Shown here: piece after piece, positions 51,500-60,144 of the stretch
How the letters are laid out: each line of letters starts with the position of its first letter
How positions within the stretch are numbered: position 1 is the stretch's first letter
Source: Shinella zoogloeoides
Lineage (GTDB): Bacteria; Pseudomonadota; Alphaproteobacteria; Rhizobiales; Rhizobiaceae
Length of the DNA: 64,000 bases
Direction: 5' to 3'
NCBI RefSeq assembly: GCF_033705735.1
Contig: NZ_CP131131.1
Span: 1,550,001-1,614,000, forward strand
Notes under the pieces: generated by a model
Told to the model about the DNA's origin: nothing
The model's database searches: none
Seen by the model: only the letters and a program-made list of their open reading frames with translations
Made by a program: the position numbers and the translations under genes

Positions 51500-52240
51500 T
51501 CAGACGTGCTGGCCTCCGTTGATATGGATCTCGGCGCCGTTGATGTAGGACGACTGGCCGGTGCACAGGAAATAGATGGTCTCGGCGACCTCGCGCGGCT
51601 CGCCGAGCCGGCCCATCGGCACTTCGGCGGCGACCAGCTCGTCCGTGCCGGGCGAGAGGATCGAGGTCTCGATCTCGCCGGGGGCGATGGCGTTGGCGCG
51701 CACGCCGCGCTTGCCGAATTCGTGCGCCATTTCCCGCGTCAGCGCCGCGAGCGCGGCCTTGGAAGCGGCATAGGCGACGCCGGCGAAGGGGTGGACGCGC
51801 GAGCCGGCGATGGAGGTGACGTTGACGATCGAGCCCTTGGCGGCCTCCAGTTCCGGCAGCAGCGCGCGGGCGATCAGTGCGGTCGAGACAAGGTTGACGT
51901 TGAGCACATGGGTCCAGACATCTGCCGTCGTGTCCGCGACGCCGAGCCTGCTCCTGTCCGGTCCCTTCGGCGAGATGCCGGCATTGTTGACCAGCGCATG
52001 CAGCCTGCCGGAGGGCAGGCGCTCGCGCACCGTGGCGGCGAGGCGGTCGATCTGGGAAAGGTCGGCGAGGTCGGCCTGGATATGGCTCTCGCGGGCGGAG
52101 GGCCAGGCGCATTCCTCGGAGAAAGCCTGGCGCGACACGGTGAGGATGCGCCAGCCCTTCGACTGGAAGAGCTTGACCGTCGCATGTCCGATCCCGCGGC
52201 TTGCCCCCGTCAGCAGCATGGTGGGGCGTTCTTCGGTCAT
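51500..52240 (-). CDS. Short-chain dehydrogenase/reductase
   Basis: A 246-residue classical SDR: 'LLTGASRGIGHATVKLF' (TGxxxGxG), 'HALVNNAGISPKG' (NNAG), a catalytic serine in 'SIVNVTSIAGS' and 'YAASK' with the catalytic Tyr and Lys, followed by 'NAIAPGEIETSI'. It would oxidise or reduce an alcohol or ketone with NAD(P). The ATG at 52240 is preferred to one at 52270, because the latter overlaps the motif GATGCTTGATACATC (52257-52271), which recurs before the GntR gene. It probably belongs to the same regulon as the importer and the kinase/aminotransferase pair. Confidence 0.88.
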   Translation of the reverse strand: MTEERPTMLLTGASRGIGHATVKLFQSKGWRILTVSRQAFSEECAWPSARESHIQADLADLSQIDRLAATVRERLPSGRLHALVNNAGISPKGPDRSRLGVADTTADVWTHVLNVNLVSTALIARALLPELEAAKGSIVNVTSIAGSRVHPFAGVAYAASKAALAALTREMAHEFGKRGVRANAIAPGEIETSILSPGTDELVAAEVPMGRLGEPREVAETIYFLCTGQSSYINGAEIHINGGQHV

Positions 52241-52256
52241 GCGGGACTTCTCCGTT

Positions 52257-52271
52257 GATGCTTGATACATC
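52257..52271. promoter_or_regulatory. Putative GntR operator, copy 1 (before the SDR gene)
   Basis: GATGCTTGATACATC matches the copy at 53017-53031 (GATACTTGATGCATC) at 13 of 15 positions. Each ends in a palindromic or near-palindromic octamer (GATACATC / GATGCATC), as expected for a dimeric FCD-type GntR protein. It lies 17-31 bases upstream of the dehydrogenase start. Confidence 0.55.
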
Positions 52272-52319
52272 GTAATGCGCGGCGGGCGAAATGCAAGCCT
52301 CGACGAAAGGTGGAGGCGA

Positions 52320-52988
52320 TCAGGCCTTCCGCGCCCCCTTCTCGATGCGCTCCAGCAGCGGTTTCCCGCCGAGGAGGATGTCGTCGACGATGGCCATGGA
52401 GGCGGCGGCCGGGTCGTGACGTTTCAGTGCTTCGACGATGGGATAGTGATGGTCGATCATCGCCCGCCCGCCCGGCAGATAGGCATCCGAGATCAGCGGC
52501 CCCATCTGGAGCCAGAGCCGGCGCAGGATGCCGTTGAGCACCGGAAGGCCGGCGATCTTCGGCAGCATGAAGTGGAACATCTGGTTGAGCTCGGCCCCCT
52601 TCAGTCCGTCGCCGCAGGCAAGGGCGGCCTCGTTCTCGCGCAGGATCGCCTCCAGCGCGGCGATGTCGGCGGAGGTAGCGACCTGCGCGGCCGTCTCGGC
52701 CGCCAGCCCCTCCAGCCGCACGCGGATCGACCGGATCTCGCGGTAGCGCGCTTCGCTCATGGCGGGGATGCGGATGTCGCGCGGCGAGCGGAAGGTGATC
52801 GCCTCGTCGTTGGCGAGCTTCAGGATCGCGTCGCGGATGGGCGTGACGCTGGTGCCGAACTGCTCGGCGAGATCGCGGATCTTCAGGCGGTCACCGGGCT
52901 GGAAACGACCCTGGATCAACGCATCGCACAACGCGCCGTAGATCGTGCTGTTCAGGTTGGAATGATCGAGCGTTTCGAATTCGGGCAT
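52320..52988 (-). CDS. GntR family transcriptional regulator (FCD/FadR subfamily)
   Basis: A 222-residue regulator. The N-terminal winged helix ('STIYGALCDALIQGRFQPGDRLKIRDLAEQFGTSVTPIRDAILKLANDEAITFRSPRDIRI', about 12-72) is followed by an all-helical FCD ligand domain with 'RSIRVRLEGLAAETAAQ', 'NQMFHFMLPKIAG' and 'DHHYPIVEALKRHD', whose Asp/His residues usually bind a metal and a carboxylate ligand. The ATG at 52988 is chosen over a TTG at 53003. It probably controls itself, the dehydrogenase and the divergent kinase-aminotransferase operon. Confidence 0.9.
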   Translation of the reverse strand: MPEFETLDHSNLNSTIYGALCDALIQGRFQPGDRLKIRDLAEQFGTSVTPIRDAILKLANDEAITFRSPRDIRIPAMSEARYREIRSIRVRLEGLAAETAAQVATSADIAALEAILRENEAALACGDGLKGAELNQMFHFMLPKIAGLPVLNGILRRLWLQMGPLISDAYLPGGRAMIDHHYPIVEALKRHDPAAASMAIVDDILLGGKPLLERIEKGARKA

Positions 52989-53016
52989 CGCCGGCTCTGA
53001 CAAAAATCAATGATAC

Positions 53017-53031
53017 GATACTTGATGCATC
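53017..53031. promoter_or_regulatory. Putative GntR operator, copy 2 (GntR-kinase divergent region)
   Basis: GATACTTGATGCATC with the perfect palindrome GATGCATC at 53024-53031. It lies 29-43 bases before the GntR start and about 145 bases before the kinase gene, in the 186-bp divergent region. Same orientation and near-identical sequence as copy 1. Confidence 0.55.
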
Positions 53032-53174
53032 TTTTTCCGCTTGTTTCAACCGTCGCATCGGGTCAAACATGGGCAATCCCGGTAAAGTGCGCGATGCCCG
53101 TACCCGGATTAACATTCGAACCAGAAGACGGAGCGTTTCGCAGTGGGAAAGCAGGCCTGTTCCGGGGAGCCACG

Positions 53175-54251
53175 ATGACGCAGGAAACGCCCTTCCCGGC
53201 CCCGGCAAACGGCGACGATGCGCCCGCCGGAGGCGACGCGATGTCCGCTGCCTTCAGCAAGACGGAGCTTTCGGACGCCGCCGCGCTCACCGGCGATATC
53301 TACGGCGTTGCCGGCACGGCCGGGCGACTTTCCAGCGAGCGCGACGAGACCTTCCTCTTCACCGCGGCGGACGGCACGCGCTACACGCTGAAGATCGCCA
53401 ACCCCGCCGAGGACCCGGCGGCGCTCGCCTTCCAGGACGGCGCGCTGCTGCATCTTGCCCGCCACGCCCCCGCCGTTCCCGTGCCGCGGCTGGTGCCGAC
53501 CCGCTCGGGCGGAACGAGCCACCGGATCGCCACCCACGAGGGGCCGCGCATCGTGCGCCTGCTGACCTTCCTGCCCGGCGAATTGCAGTACCGCACGCCG
53601 CCCTCGACGAACCAGAGCCGGCATATCGGCCGTGCGCTCGGTGCGCTCGGCCTCGGCCTTTCCGGCTATGCCGGCCGCCCGCCGGCGGGCAAGCTGATGT
53701 GGGACATCTCCCACACGCTCGACCTTGCCGCCGTGGTGGATTCCGTCGCGCCCGAGCGGCAGGCGCGGGTCGAGGCGGTGCTGGAGGAATTCCTGCGCAT
53801 GCTGCCGGCCTTCTCCGCGCTGGAGCGCCGGCAGATCATCCATAACGACTTCAACCCGCACAATATCCTGGTCGATCCGGCCGCACCCGAACGCGTCGCG
53901 GGCATCATCGATTTCGGCGACATGGTCGAGGCGCCGCTCGTCAACGACCTCGCGGTGGCGATCTCCTACCATCTCTTCACACCCGACTGGGCCGAGCGTG
54001 CGGGCGCCTTCCTCGAAGGCTATCTTTCCGCCCGGCCGCTCCAGCCGGCGGAAGCCGCGCTCCTGCCGACGCTGATCCGCGCCCGGCTCGCCATGTCGAT
54101 CATCATCGCGGAATGGCGCTCGGCGCGCTTTCCCGAGAACCGCAGCTACATCATGCGCAACCACGCCGCCGCCTGGGCGGGGCTGCACAACATATCGGAC
54201 CTGACGCCGGCCGGGCTCAAGCGGCTGGCGCCCCATCTTGTGGAGGCTTGA
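53175..54251 (+). CDS. Aminoglycoside phosphotransferase-family kinase (hydroxylysine kinase-like)
   Basis: A 358-residue kinase of the APH/choline-kinase fold. It has an ATP-site lysine in 'ADGTRYTLKIANP', the catalytic Brenner motif 'IIHNDFNPHNILVD' and the metal Asp in 'VAGIIDFGDMVEAPLVNDLAVA'. This pattern ('HNDFNxHNIL', 'IIDFGDMVxxPLVxDLAV') is that of the AGPHD1/hydroxylysine kinase group. The gene runs straight into a class III aminotransferase gene (4 bases apart), the pairing seen in hydroxylysine breakdown. The ATG at 53175 with GGGGAG is used; the longer frame back to 53010 overlaps the operator. Confidence 0.87.
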   Translation: MTQETPFPAPANGDDAPAGGDAMSAAFSKTELSDAAALTGDIYGVAGTAGRLSSERDETFLFTAADGTRYTLKIANPAEDPAALAFQDGALLHLARHAPAVPVPRLVPTRSGGTSHRIATHEGPRIVRLLTFLPGELQYRTPPSTNQSRHIGRALGALGLGLSGYAGRPPAGKLMWDISHTLDLAAVVDSVAPERQARVEAVLEEFLRMLPAFSALERRQIIHNDFNPHNILVDPAAPERVAGIIDFGDMVEAPLVNDLAVAISYHLFTPDWAERAGAFLEGYLSARPLQPAEAALLPTLIRARLAMSIIIAEWRSARFPENRSYIMRNHAAAWAGLHNISDLTPAGLKRLAPHLVEA

Positions 54252-54255
54252 AATC

Positions 54256-55572
54256 ATGTCGATGGTGAACGCGTTCTCGCGTGAGGATTTCGAACGGCTG
54301 GGCGAGGCGGACAAGGCGCTGATCGCGCGGCGCGAAAAGGTGCTCGGCCCCGCCTATCGCCTGTTCTACGAGGAACCGCTGCATCTGGTGCGCGGCGAAG
54401 GCGTCTTCCTCCATGACGCGTCGGGCGAGAAATATCTCGACGCCTACAACAATGTCGCCTCGGTCGGCCATTGCCATCCGCGCGTGGTGGAGGCGATCAC
54501 CGCGCAGACCGCCGTGCTCAACACCCACACCCGCTACCTGCACGAGGGCATCGTCGATTATGCCGAGACGCTGACGGCGACCTTCCCGGACGCGCTCAGC
54601 CAGGCGATGTTCACCTGCACCGGCAGCGAGGCGAACGACCTTGCCGTGCGCATCGCCCGCTTCGTCACCGGCGGCACCGGCATCATCGCGACGGATCTTG
54701 CCTATCACGGCCTGACGAACGCGGTGGCGGAATTCTCACCCTCGCTCGGCGAATCCGTGACGCTCGGCCCGCATGTGCGCACCGTGCCGGCGCCCGACAG
54801 CTACCGCTACTCCCCTGAAGAGATGATGGAGAAGTTCGGCCGCGACGTCGAAGCCGCCATCGCCGATCTCAAGCGCCACGGCATCAGGCCGGCCATGCTG
54901 ATCACCGACACGATCTTCTCCAGCGACGGCATCTTCGCCGGACCGAAGGGCTTCCTGAAGCCGGCGGTCGATGCGATCCATGCCGCCGGCGGCCTCTTCG
55001 TCGCCGACGAGGTGCAGCCCGGCTTCGGCCGCACGGGCGAAGCCATGTGGGGCTTCGAGCGGCACGGCGTTGCGCCCGACATGGTGACGATCGGCAAGCC
55101 AATGGGCAACGGCTATCCGATGGCCGGCATCGTGCTGCGCCCCGAGGTGATCGCCGAATTCGGCCCCCGCGCCCGCTACTTCAACACCTTCGGCGGCAAT
55201 CCCGTCGCCGCGGCCGCCGGCAAGGCGGTGCTCGACACGATCCGCATCGAGGGCCTGCAGCAGAACGCGCTGGAGGTCGGCAACCACCTGATGGAGGGCC
55301 TCACGACCCTCGCCCGCAGCCATCCCACCATCGGCGACGTGCGCGGCGCCGGCCTCTTCGTCGGTGTCGAGATCGTGTCCGATCCGGCAACGAAGCGGGC
55401 AGATGCGGCGCTGACGACGCGCATCGTCAACGGCCTTCGCCGCCGCCGCGTGCTGATCAGCGCCTCCGGCCCGCGCGCCAACGTGCTGAAGATCCGCCCG
55501 CCGCTCGTCTTCTCGCGCGAGAATGCCGACATGCTGCTGGAGGCGCTGGAGGACGTGCTGAAGACCGCCTGA
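54256..55572 (+). CDS. Class III aminotransferase-family PLP enzyme, possible phospho-lyase (AGXT2L-like)
   Basis: A 438-residue fold-type I PLP enzyme. It shows 'YLDAYNNVASVGHCHPRVVEA', the phosphate-binding 'CTGSEANDLAVRIAR', 'LFVADEVQPGFGRTGEAMWGFERHGVAPDMVTIGKPMGNGYPM' with Asp251 and the PLP lysine Lys281, and 'NTFGGNPVAAAAG'. Human AGXT2L1/AGXT2L2 of this group are not aminotransferases but lyases acting on phosphoethanolamine and 5-phosphohydroxylysine. The kinase gene immediately upstream makes a phosphorylation-then-elimination route likely. GGAGG precedes the ATG. Ordinary transaminase activity cannot be excluded. Confidence 0.87.
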   Translation: MSMVNAFSREDFERLGEADKALIARREKVLGPAYRLFYEEPLHLVRGEGVFLHDASGEKYLDAYNNVASVGHCHPRVVEAITAQTAVLNTHTRYLHEGIVDYAETLTATFPDALSQAMFTCTGSEANDLAVRIARFVTGGTGIIATDLAYHGLTNAVAEFSPSLGESVTLGPHVRTVPAPDSYRYSPEEMMEKFGRDVEAAIADLKRHGIRPAMLITDTIFSSDGIFAGPKGFLKPAVDAIHAAGGLFVADEVQPGFGRTGEAMWGFERHGVAPDMVTIGKPMGNGYPMAGIVLRPEVIAEFGPRARYFNTFGGNPVAAAAGKAVLDTIRIEGLQQNALEVGNHLMEGLTTLARSHPTIGDVRGAGLFVGVEIVSDPATKRADAALTTRIVNGLRRRRVLISASGPRANVLKIRPPLVFSRENADMLLEALEDVLKTA

Positions 55573-55582
55573 GCGAACCGCG

Positions 55583-56551
55583 TCAGGCGTAGCGCCTGCG
55601 CCGGCCCGTGAAGTGGATCAGCCCCTTCTGCAGCAGGATGAAGGCGAAGAGCAGCAGGCCGATGAGGATCTTCGTCCACCAGCTCGACAGCGAACCGTCG
55701 AAGGTGATGTAGGTCTGGATCAGGCCCTGGATGAGGATGCCGACCAGCGTGCCCGCGACGAAGCCGGAGCCGCCCGTCAGCAGCGTGCCGCCGATGACCA
55801 CCGCCGCGATGGCGTCGAGCTCCACGCCCACCGTCGCCAGCGAATAGCCGGCCGAGGTGTAGAGCGAGAAGACGATGCCCGAAAGGCCCGCAAGGAAGCC
55901 CGAGAGCGCATAGATGCCGATCGTCGTTCCGGCGATCGGCACGCCCATCAGCCGCGCCGTCGCCGTGCCGCCGCCGAGCGCATAGTCATTGGCGCCGAAG
56001 CGGGTGCGGTGCGCGATGAGGATGCCCGCTGCAAAGACCACCAGCATCAGCCCGCCGATCAGCGTGATGCGCCCGCCGCCGGGCAGCTTGTAATAGAAGC
56101 CCTTCAGCGTGGCGTAGAACGGATGCTTGATCGGGATGGAATCGATGGACAGCACGAAGGCCATGCCGCGCGCTAGGAACATGCCGGCCAGCGTGACGAT
56201 GAAGGGCGGCATTTCGAGGTGATGGATGATCGCCCCCATCAGCGCGCCGAAGGCGGTGGTGATGGCAAGCGCCAGTGCGAAGGCGACAAGCGGATGGATC
56301 GACGTCGCCTGCAGCAGCACGGCGAGGAAGACGCCGGTAAAGGCGATGACCGCGCCGATGGACAGGTCGATGCCGCCCGACAGGATCACGAAGGTCATGC
56401 CGACGGCGGCGATGCCGAGGAAGGCATTGTCGGTCAGGAGGTTGCCGATCACCCGCGTCGACAGCATGTTGGGATACTGCGCGATGCAGACGGCATAGGC
56501 GATGAGGAAGATCGCGACCGTGGCGGTGAGCGGAAGGTAGCGCGGGTTCAT
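55583..56551 (-). CDS. yjfF: Sugar ABC transporter permease (YjfF-like)
   Basis: A 322-residue RbsC-family permease: 'AFLGIAAVGMTFVILSGGIDLSIGAVIAFTGVFLAVLL', 'EMPPFIVTLAGMFLARGMAFVLSIDSIPI' and 'GVELDAIAAVVIGGTLLTGGSGFVAGTLVGILIQGLIQTYITFDGSLSSWWTKI'. The 'SIDSIPI' and 'TYITFDGSLSSWWTKI' segments are typical of YjfF from the E. coli galactofuranose system. ATGA overlap with the YtfT-like gene. Last gene of the operon; convergent with the aminotransferase gene. Confidence 0.9.
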   Translation of the reverse strand: MNPRYLPLTATVAIFLIAYAVCIAQYPNMLSTRVIGNLLTDNAFLGIAAVGMTFVILSGGIDLSIGAVIAFTGVFLAVLLQATSIHPLVAFALALAITTAFGALMGAIIHHLEMPPFIVTLAGMFLARGMAFVLSIDSIPIKHPFYATLKGFYYKLPGGGRITLIGGLMLVVFAAGILIAHRTRFGANDYALGGGTATARLMGVPIAGTTIGIYALSGFLAGLSGIVFSLYTSAGYSLATVGVELDAIAAVVIGGTLLTGGSGFVAGTLVGILIQGLIQTYITFDGSLSSWWTKILIGLLLFAFILLQKGLIHFTGRRRRYA

Positions 56552-57573
56552 TTCGCCTCCTGTTCCGTCTTCTTCTCGCCGGCCCGGGGTCGGGAGAGGA
56601 AGGCGAAGGCCGTCTGGGCGCGCGGCGACTGGATGACCAGGATCAGCACGATGATCGCCGCCTTGATGATGAGGTTGAATTCGGGCGGGAAGCCGGAGAG
56701 CAGGATGCCCGTGTTGATCGACTGGATGATCAGCGCGCCGAGCAGCGAGGCGGCGATGGAAAAGCGCCCGCCGAGCAGCGACGTGCCGCCGACGACGACC
56801 GCGAGGATCGCGTCCAGCTCCAGCCAGAGACCGGCATTGTTGGCATCGGCCCCGCGAATGTCCGCCGCCGCGATGATGCCGGCGATGGCGGCGCACAGGC
56901 CCGACAGCACATAGGCGGCGATCAGCAGCACGCCGGTCGAGACGCCCGAGAGCATGGAGGCGCGGCGGTTGACGCCGAGCGCCTCGATCAGCATGCCGAG
57001 CGCCGTGCGGCGGACCAGCAGCGCCACGACGATGCCGAAGGCGATCCAGATGACGACGGGCATCGGCAAGCCGAGGAACGAACCGCCGCCGATGAAGATC
57101 AGCCCCGCATCGTTGAAGGTGAGGATCGCCCCCTCGGTGATGAGCTGCGCGATGCCGCGCCCGGCCACCATCAGCACCAGCGTGGCGATGATCGGCTGGA
57201 TATCGAGCACGGCGACGAGGATGCCGTTCCACAGGCCGCAGAGAATGCCGGTGCCGAGCGTGACGAGCAGCGTCGCGACGAGCCCGTAGCCCGAGGTGAT
57301 GCAGGCGGCGGCGACCGCCCCGCAGATCGCCATGACCGCGCCGACCGAAAGGTCGATGCCCTTGGTGGCGATGACGACCGTCATGCCGATGGCGAGCAGC
57401 GCGACGGGCGCGCCGCGGTTGAGGATATCGATCAGGCTGCCGTAAAGCCGGCCGTTCTGCATTTCGAGGCGGAAGAAACCGGGAAAGGCGATGGAGACCA
57501 TGAGCAGGATCACGGCAAGCGCGGCGACCTGCGGAAAGAGGCGCAGGGCATAGGCTTTCAGCGTCGAGGTCAT
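56548..57573 (-). CDS. ytfT: Sugar ABC transporter permease (YtfT-like)
   Basis: A 341-residue RbsC-family permease: 'GAPVALLAIGMTVVIATKGIDLSVGAVMAICGAVAAACI' (GGIDLS variant with Lys), 'LITEGAILTFNDAGLIFIGGGSFLGLPMPVVIW' and 'ADIRGADANNAGLWLELDAILAVVVGGTSLLGG'. Matches YtfT of the YtfQ-YtfR-YtfT-YjfF galactofuranose importer in order and type. Overlaps both neighbours by 4 bases, so translation of the three genes is coupled. Confidence 0.9.
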   Translation of the reverse strand: MTSTLKAYALRLFPQVAALAVILLMVSIAFPGFFRLEMQNGRLYGSLIDILNRGAPVALLAIGMTVVIATKGIDLSVGAVMAICGAVAAACITSGYGLVATLLVTLGTGILCGLWNGILVAVLDIQPIIATLVLMVAGRGIAQLITEGAILTFNDAGLIFIGGGSFLGLPMPVVIWIAFGIVVALLVRRTALGMLIEALGVNRRASMLSGVSTGVLLIAAYVLSGLCAAIAGIIAAADIRGADANNAGLWLELDAILAVVVGGTSLLGGRFSIAASLLGALIIQSINTGILLSGFPPEFNLIIKAAIIVLILVIQSPRAQTAFAFLSRPRAGEKKTEQEAK

Positions 57574-59087
57574 GCGTCCGCCCTCCCGCCGGCTGCGATG
57601 GCTTCGACGATGCCCTCTGTCGTAACCTTCCCGCCGGTCAGTTCGGCCACATGCGCCCGGTCGCGCAGCACGATGACGCGGCTCGAATAGGCGACGAGCT
57701 CTTCGAGTTCGGAGGAGATCACGATCAGCGACATGCCTTTCTCGCAGAGGGATTCGATGAGGCGGATGATCTCCGCATGGGCGCCGACGTCGATGCCGCG
57801 CGTCGGCTCGTCGAGGATCAGGAAATCCGGGTTGGTGGCGAGCCAGCGGGCGAGGATCGCCTTTTGCTGGTTGCCGCCGGAGAGCAGCTTGATCGGCTTT
57901 TCCCGGTCGCTGGTGCGGATGTCGAGCGCCTTGATGTAGTCGTCGGCGAGCCTGTCCTGTTCGCTGCGGCTGATCGGCCGCGCCCAGCCCCGCCGCGCCT
58001 GGAGCGCCAGCGCGATATTCTCGCGCACCGAGAGGTCGCCGATGATGCCGTCGACCTTGCGGTCTTCCGGACAGAAGCCGAATTTCTCGCGGATGGCGGC
58101 GCGCGGCGAGGTGAGATCAAGCGCGCGCCCGTCCGCCTCCGCCGTGCCGCTGTCGGCGCGCTCGGCGCCGAAGAGGATTTCGGCCGTCTCCGTGCGGCCC
58201 GAGCCGAGCAGGCCGGCAATGCCGACGACTTCGCCGGCACGCACATCGAGGTCGAAGGGCTGGATATGGCCCTTGCGGCCGAAGCCGCGGAAGCGGAAGC
58301 GCACCTCCCCGGCCTCGCTCTTCGCGCCATGCTCGGCGGCGACTTCCTGCACCAGCTCGCGGCCGAGCATCATGGCGATCAGCTCGCGGCGCGAAAGCTC
58401 CGCCGTCTCGCGCGTGCCGACGAGCTGGCCGTTGCGCAGCACGGTGATGCGGTCGGAAATCTCGTAGACCTGTTCGAGGAAGTGGGTGATGAAGATGATG
58501 CCGAGGCCGCGTTCCTTGAGGCGGCGCACGATGCGGAACAGCATCGCGACCTCGTGGGCGTCGAGGCTGGCGGTCGGCTCGTCGAGGATCAGTACCTTGC
58601 CCGAGAGATCGACGGCCCGCGCGATCGCGACCACCTGCTGCACCGCCACGGAATAGGCGGCGAGCTCGGCAGTAACGTCGATGTCGAGCTCGTATTCGGC
58701 CAGCAGCGCCCTAGCGCGACGGTTCATTTCCCGAGCGTTGACGAGGCCGAAGCGCTTGGGCTGGCGGCCGAGGAAGAGGTTTTCGGCGACGGTGAGGTTC
58801 GGCAGGAGGTTCACCTCCTGGTAGACCGTGCCGATGCCGAGGTTCTGCGCCTCCAGCGTGCTCTGCGGATCGGCGTCCACGCCGTCGACGAGGATGCGTC
58901 CGCCGTCGCGGCGATAGGCCCCGGTCAGGCATTTGACGAGCGTCGACTTGCCTGCGCCGTTCTCGCCGAGCAGCGCATGCACCTCGCCGCGCCGGAGGGA
59001 GAAATCGACGCGGTTCAACGCCCTGGCGCCCGGAAAGATCTTGTCGATCCCCGTCGCCGAGAGAACATGGGAATTGTCAGGCTGCAT
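57570..59087 (-). CDS. ytfR: Sugar ABC transporter ATP-binding protein (YtfR-like)
   Basis: A 505-residue double-cassette ATPase: domain 1 GENGAGKST, 'EPTASLD'; domain 2 degenerate 'GLLGSGRTE', signature LSGGNQQK, '[11 protein letters not shown]'. Characteristic 'KFGFCPEDRKVDGIIGDLSVRENIALALQARRGW' as in YtfR. The ATG at 59087 (MQPDNSHVLSATGIDKIFPG) is chosen because the family start is there; the open frame before it crosses a stem-loop region. Separated from the binding-protein gene by 94 bases that include a hairpin. Confidence 0.91.
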   Translation of the reverse strand: MQPDNSHVLSATGIDKIFPGARALNRVDFSLRRGEVHALLGENGAGKSTLVKCLTGAYRRDGGRILVDGVDADPQSTLEAQNLGIGTVYQEVNLLPNLTVAENLFLGRQPKRFGLVNAREMNRRARALLAEYELDIDVTAELAAYSVAVQQVVAIARAVDLSGKVLILDEPTASLDAHEVAMLFRIVRRLKERGLGIIFITHFLEQVYEISDRITVLRNGQLVGTRETAELSRRELIAMMLGRELVQEVAAEHGAKSEAGEVRFRFRGFGRKGHIQPFDLDVRAGEVVGIAGLLGSGRTETAEILFGAERADSGTAEADGRALDLTSPRAAIREKFGFCPEDRKVDGIIGDLSVRENIALALQARRGWARPISRSEQDRLADDYIKALDIRTSDREKPIKLLSGGNQQKAILARWLATNPDFLILDEPTRGIDVGAHAEIIRLIESLCEKGMSLIVISSELEELVAYSSRVIVLRDRAHVAELTGGKVTTEGIVEAIAAGGRADA

Positions 59088-59150
59088 GATCCCTGGTCCG
59101 CATGAAAGGACCGCCTGCCATCCCGCAGGAGACGACAGGCGGGTCAGGTC

Positions 59151-59173
59151 GATATCCCGCGATGCGGGATATC
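59151..59173 (-). terminator. Stem-loop between ytfQ and ytfR
   Basis: Perfect 10-bp arms GATATCCCGC and GCGGGATATC with a 3-base loop, beginning 9 bases after the ytfQ stop. With no U-run it is more likely an attenuating or message-stabilising hairpin that keeps binding-protein levels above those of the ATPase and permeases. A second weak pair (CCGCCTG 59111-59117 with CAGGCGG 59136-59142) follows. Confidence 0.6.
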
Positions 59174-59181
59174 GGGAGAGA

Positions 59182-60144
59182 TCAGTAGCCGAGACCCTTC
59201 TTCTCCTCATATACCTTGGCCGGATCGTCGGCCTGTGTATAGAGTTTGGATTCCGTCTGGATCCACTTCGCCGGGGCCGCGCCGTCCTTGCGGAAGGCGT
59301 CGAGCGCGTCGAAGGCTGGCCCGGCCATGTTCGGCGTCAGTTCCACGGTGGCGTTCGCCTCGCCGGCCGCCATGGCCTGGAAGATATCCGGAACGGCGTC
59401 GATGGAGACGACGAGGATATCCGTGCCCGGCTTCAGGCCGGCTTCCTTGATCGCCTGGATGGCGCCGACGGCCATGTCGTCGTTATGGGCATAGAGCGCA
59501 CAGATGTTCTTGCCGCCGTCTTCCGCCTTCAGGAAGCTTTCCATGACTTCCTTGCCCTTGGTGCGGGTGAAGTCGCCGGTCTGGCTGCGGACGATCTTCA
59601 GGTTGTCATGGCCGGCGATGGCCTCCTCGAAGCCCTTCTTGCGGTCGATGGCCGGCGAGGAGCCGGTCGTGCCCTGGAGCTCGACCACGTTGCAGGGCTT
59701 GCCGGCAACCGTGTCCACCAGCCACTTGCCGGCGACATTGCCCTCGTGGACGGTGTCGGAGGTCACGGCGGTCATGTAGAGGTCGTCCGACGCATCGACC
59801 TTGCGGTCGAGCAGGATGACCGGGATTTCCGCATCCTTGGCTTCCTGCAGCACCTCGTCCCAGCCCGTCGCGACGACCGGCGCGATGAGGATGGCGTCGA
59901 CGCCCTGCGCGATGAAGGAGCGCAGCGCCTTGATCTGGTTTTCCTGCTTCTGCTGCGCATCGGCGAATTTCAGGTCGATGCCGCGCTGCTCGGCCTGCTG
60001 CTTGGTGAGCGTCGTCTCTGCGGCGCGCCAGCCAGACTCCGAGCCGATCTGCGAAAAGCCCACGGTCATGTCGGCGGCGGATGCGACACCGAACATGGAG
60101 GCGGCAAGGATCGTTGCACTCGCGAGTGCGGTTGTGAATTTCAT
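59182..60144 (-). CDS. ytfQ: Sugar ABC transporter substrate-binding protein (YtfQ-like)
   Basis: A 320-residue periplasmic protein with a signal peptide of about 23 residues (SVASA). The mature part 'DMTVGFSQIGSESGWRAAETTLTKQQAEQRGIDLKFADAQQKQENQIKALRSFIAQGVDAILIAPVVATGWDEVLQEAKDAEIPVILLDRKVD' follows the YtfQ pattern closely, including Arg and Asp residues expected to bind a furanose sugar. In E. coli the system imports galactofuranose; other rhizobial members may take arabinose or related furanoses. First gene of the leftward operon, with an AT-rich promoter region upstream. Confidence 0.92.
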   Translation of the reverse strand: MKFTTALASATILAASMFGVASAADMTVGFSQIGSESGWRAAETTLTKQQAEQRGIDLKFADAQQKQENQIKALRSFIAQGVDAILIAPVVATGWDEVLQEAKDAEIPVILLDRKVDASDDLYMTAVTSDTVHEGNVAGKWLVDTVAGKPCNVVELQGTTGSSPAIDRKKGFEEAIAGHDNLKIVRSQTGDFTRTKGKEVMESFLKAEDGGKNICALYAHNDDMAVGAIQAIKEAGLKPGTDILVVSIDAVPDIFQAMAAGEANATVELTPNMAGPAFDALDAFRKDGAAPAKWIQTESKLYTQADDPAKVYEEKKGLGY

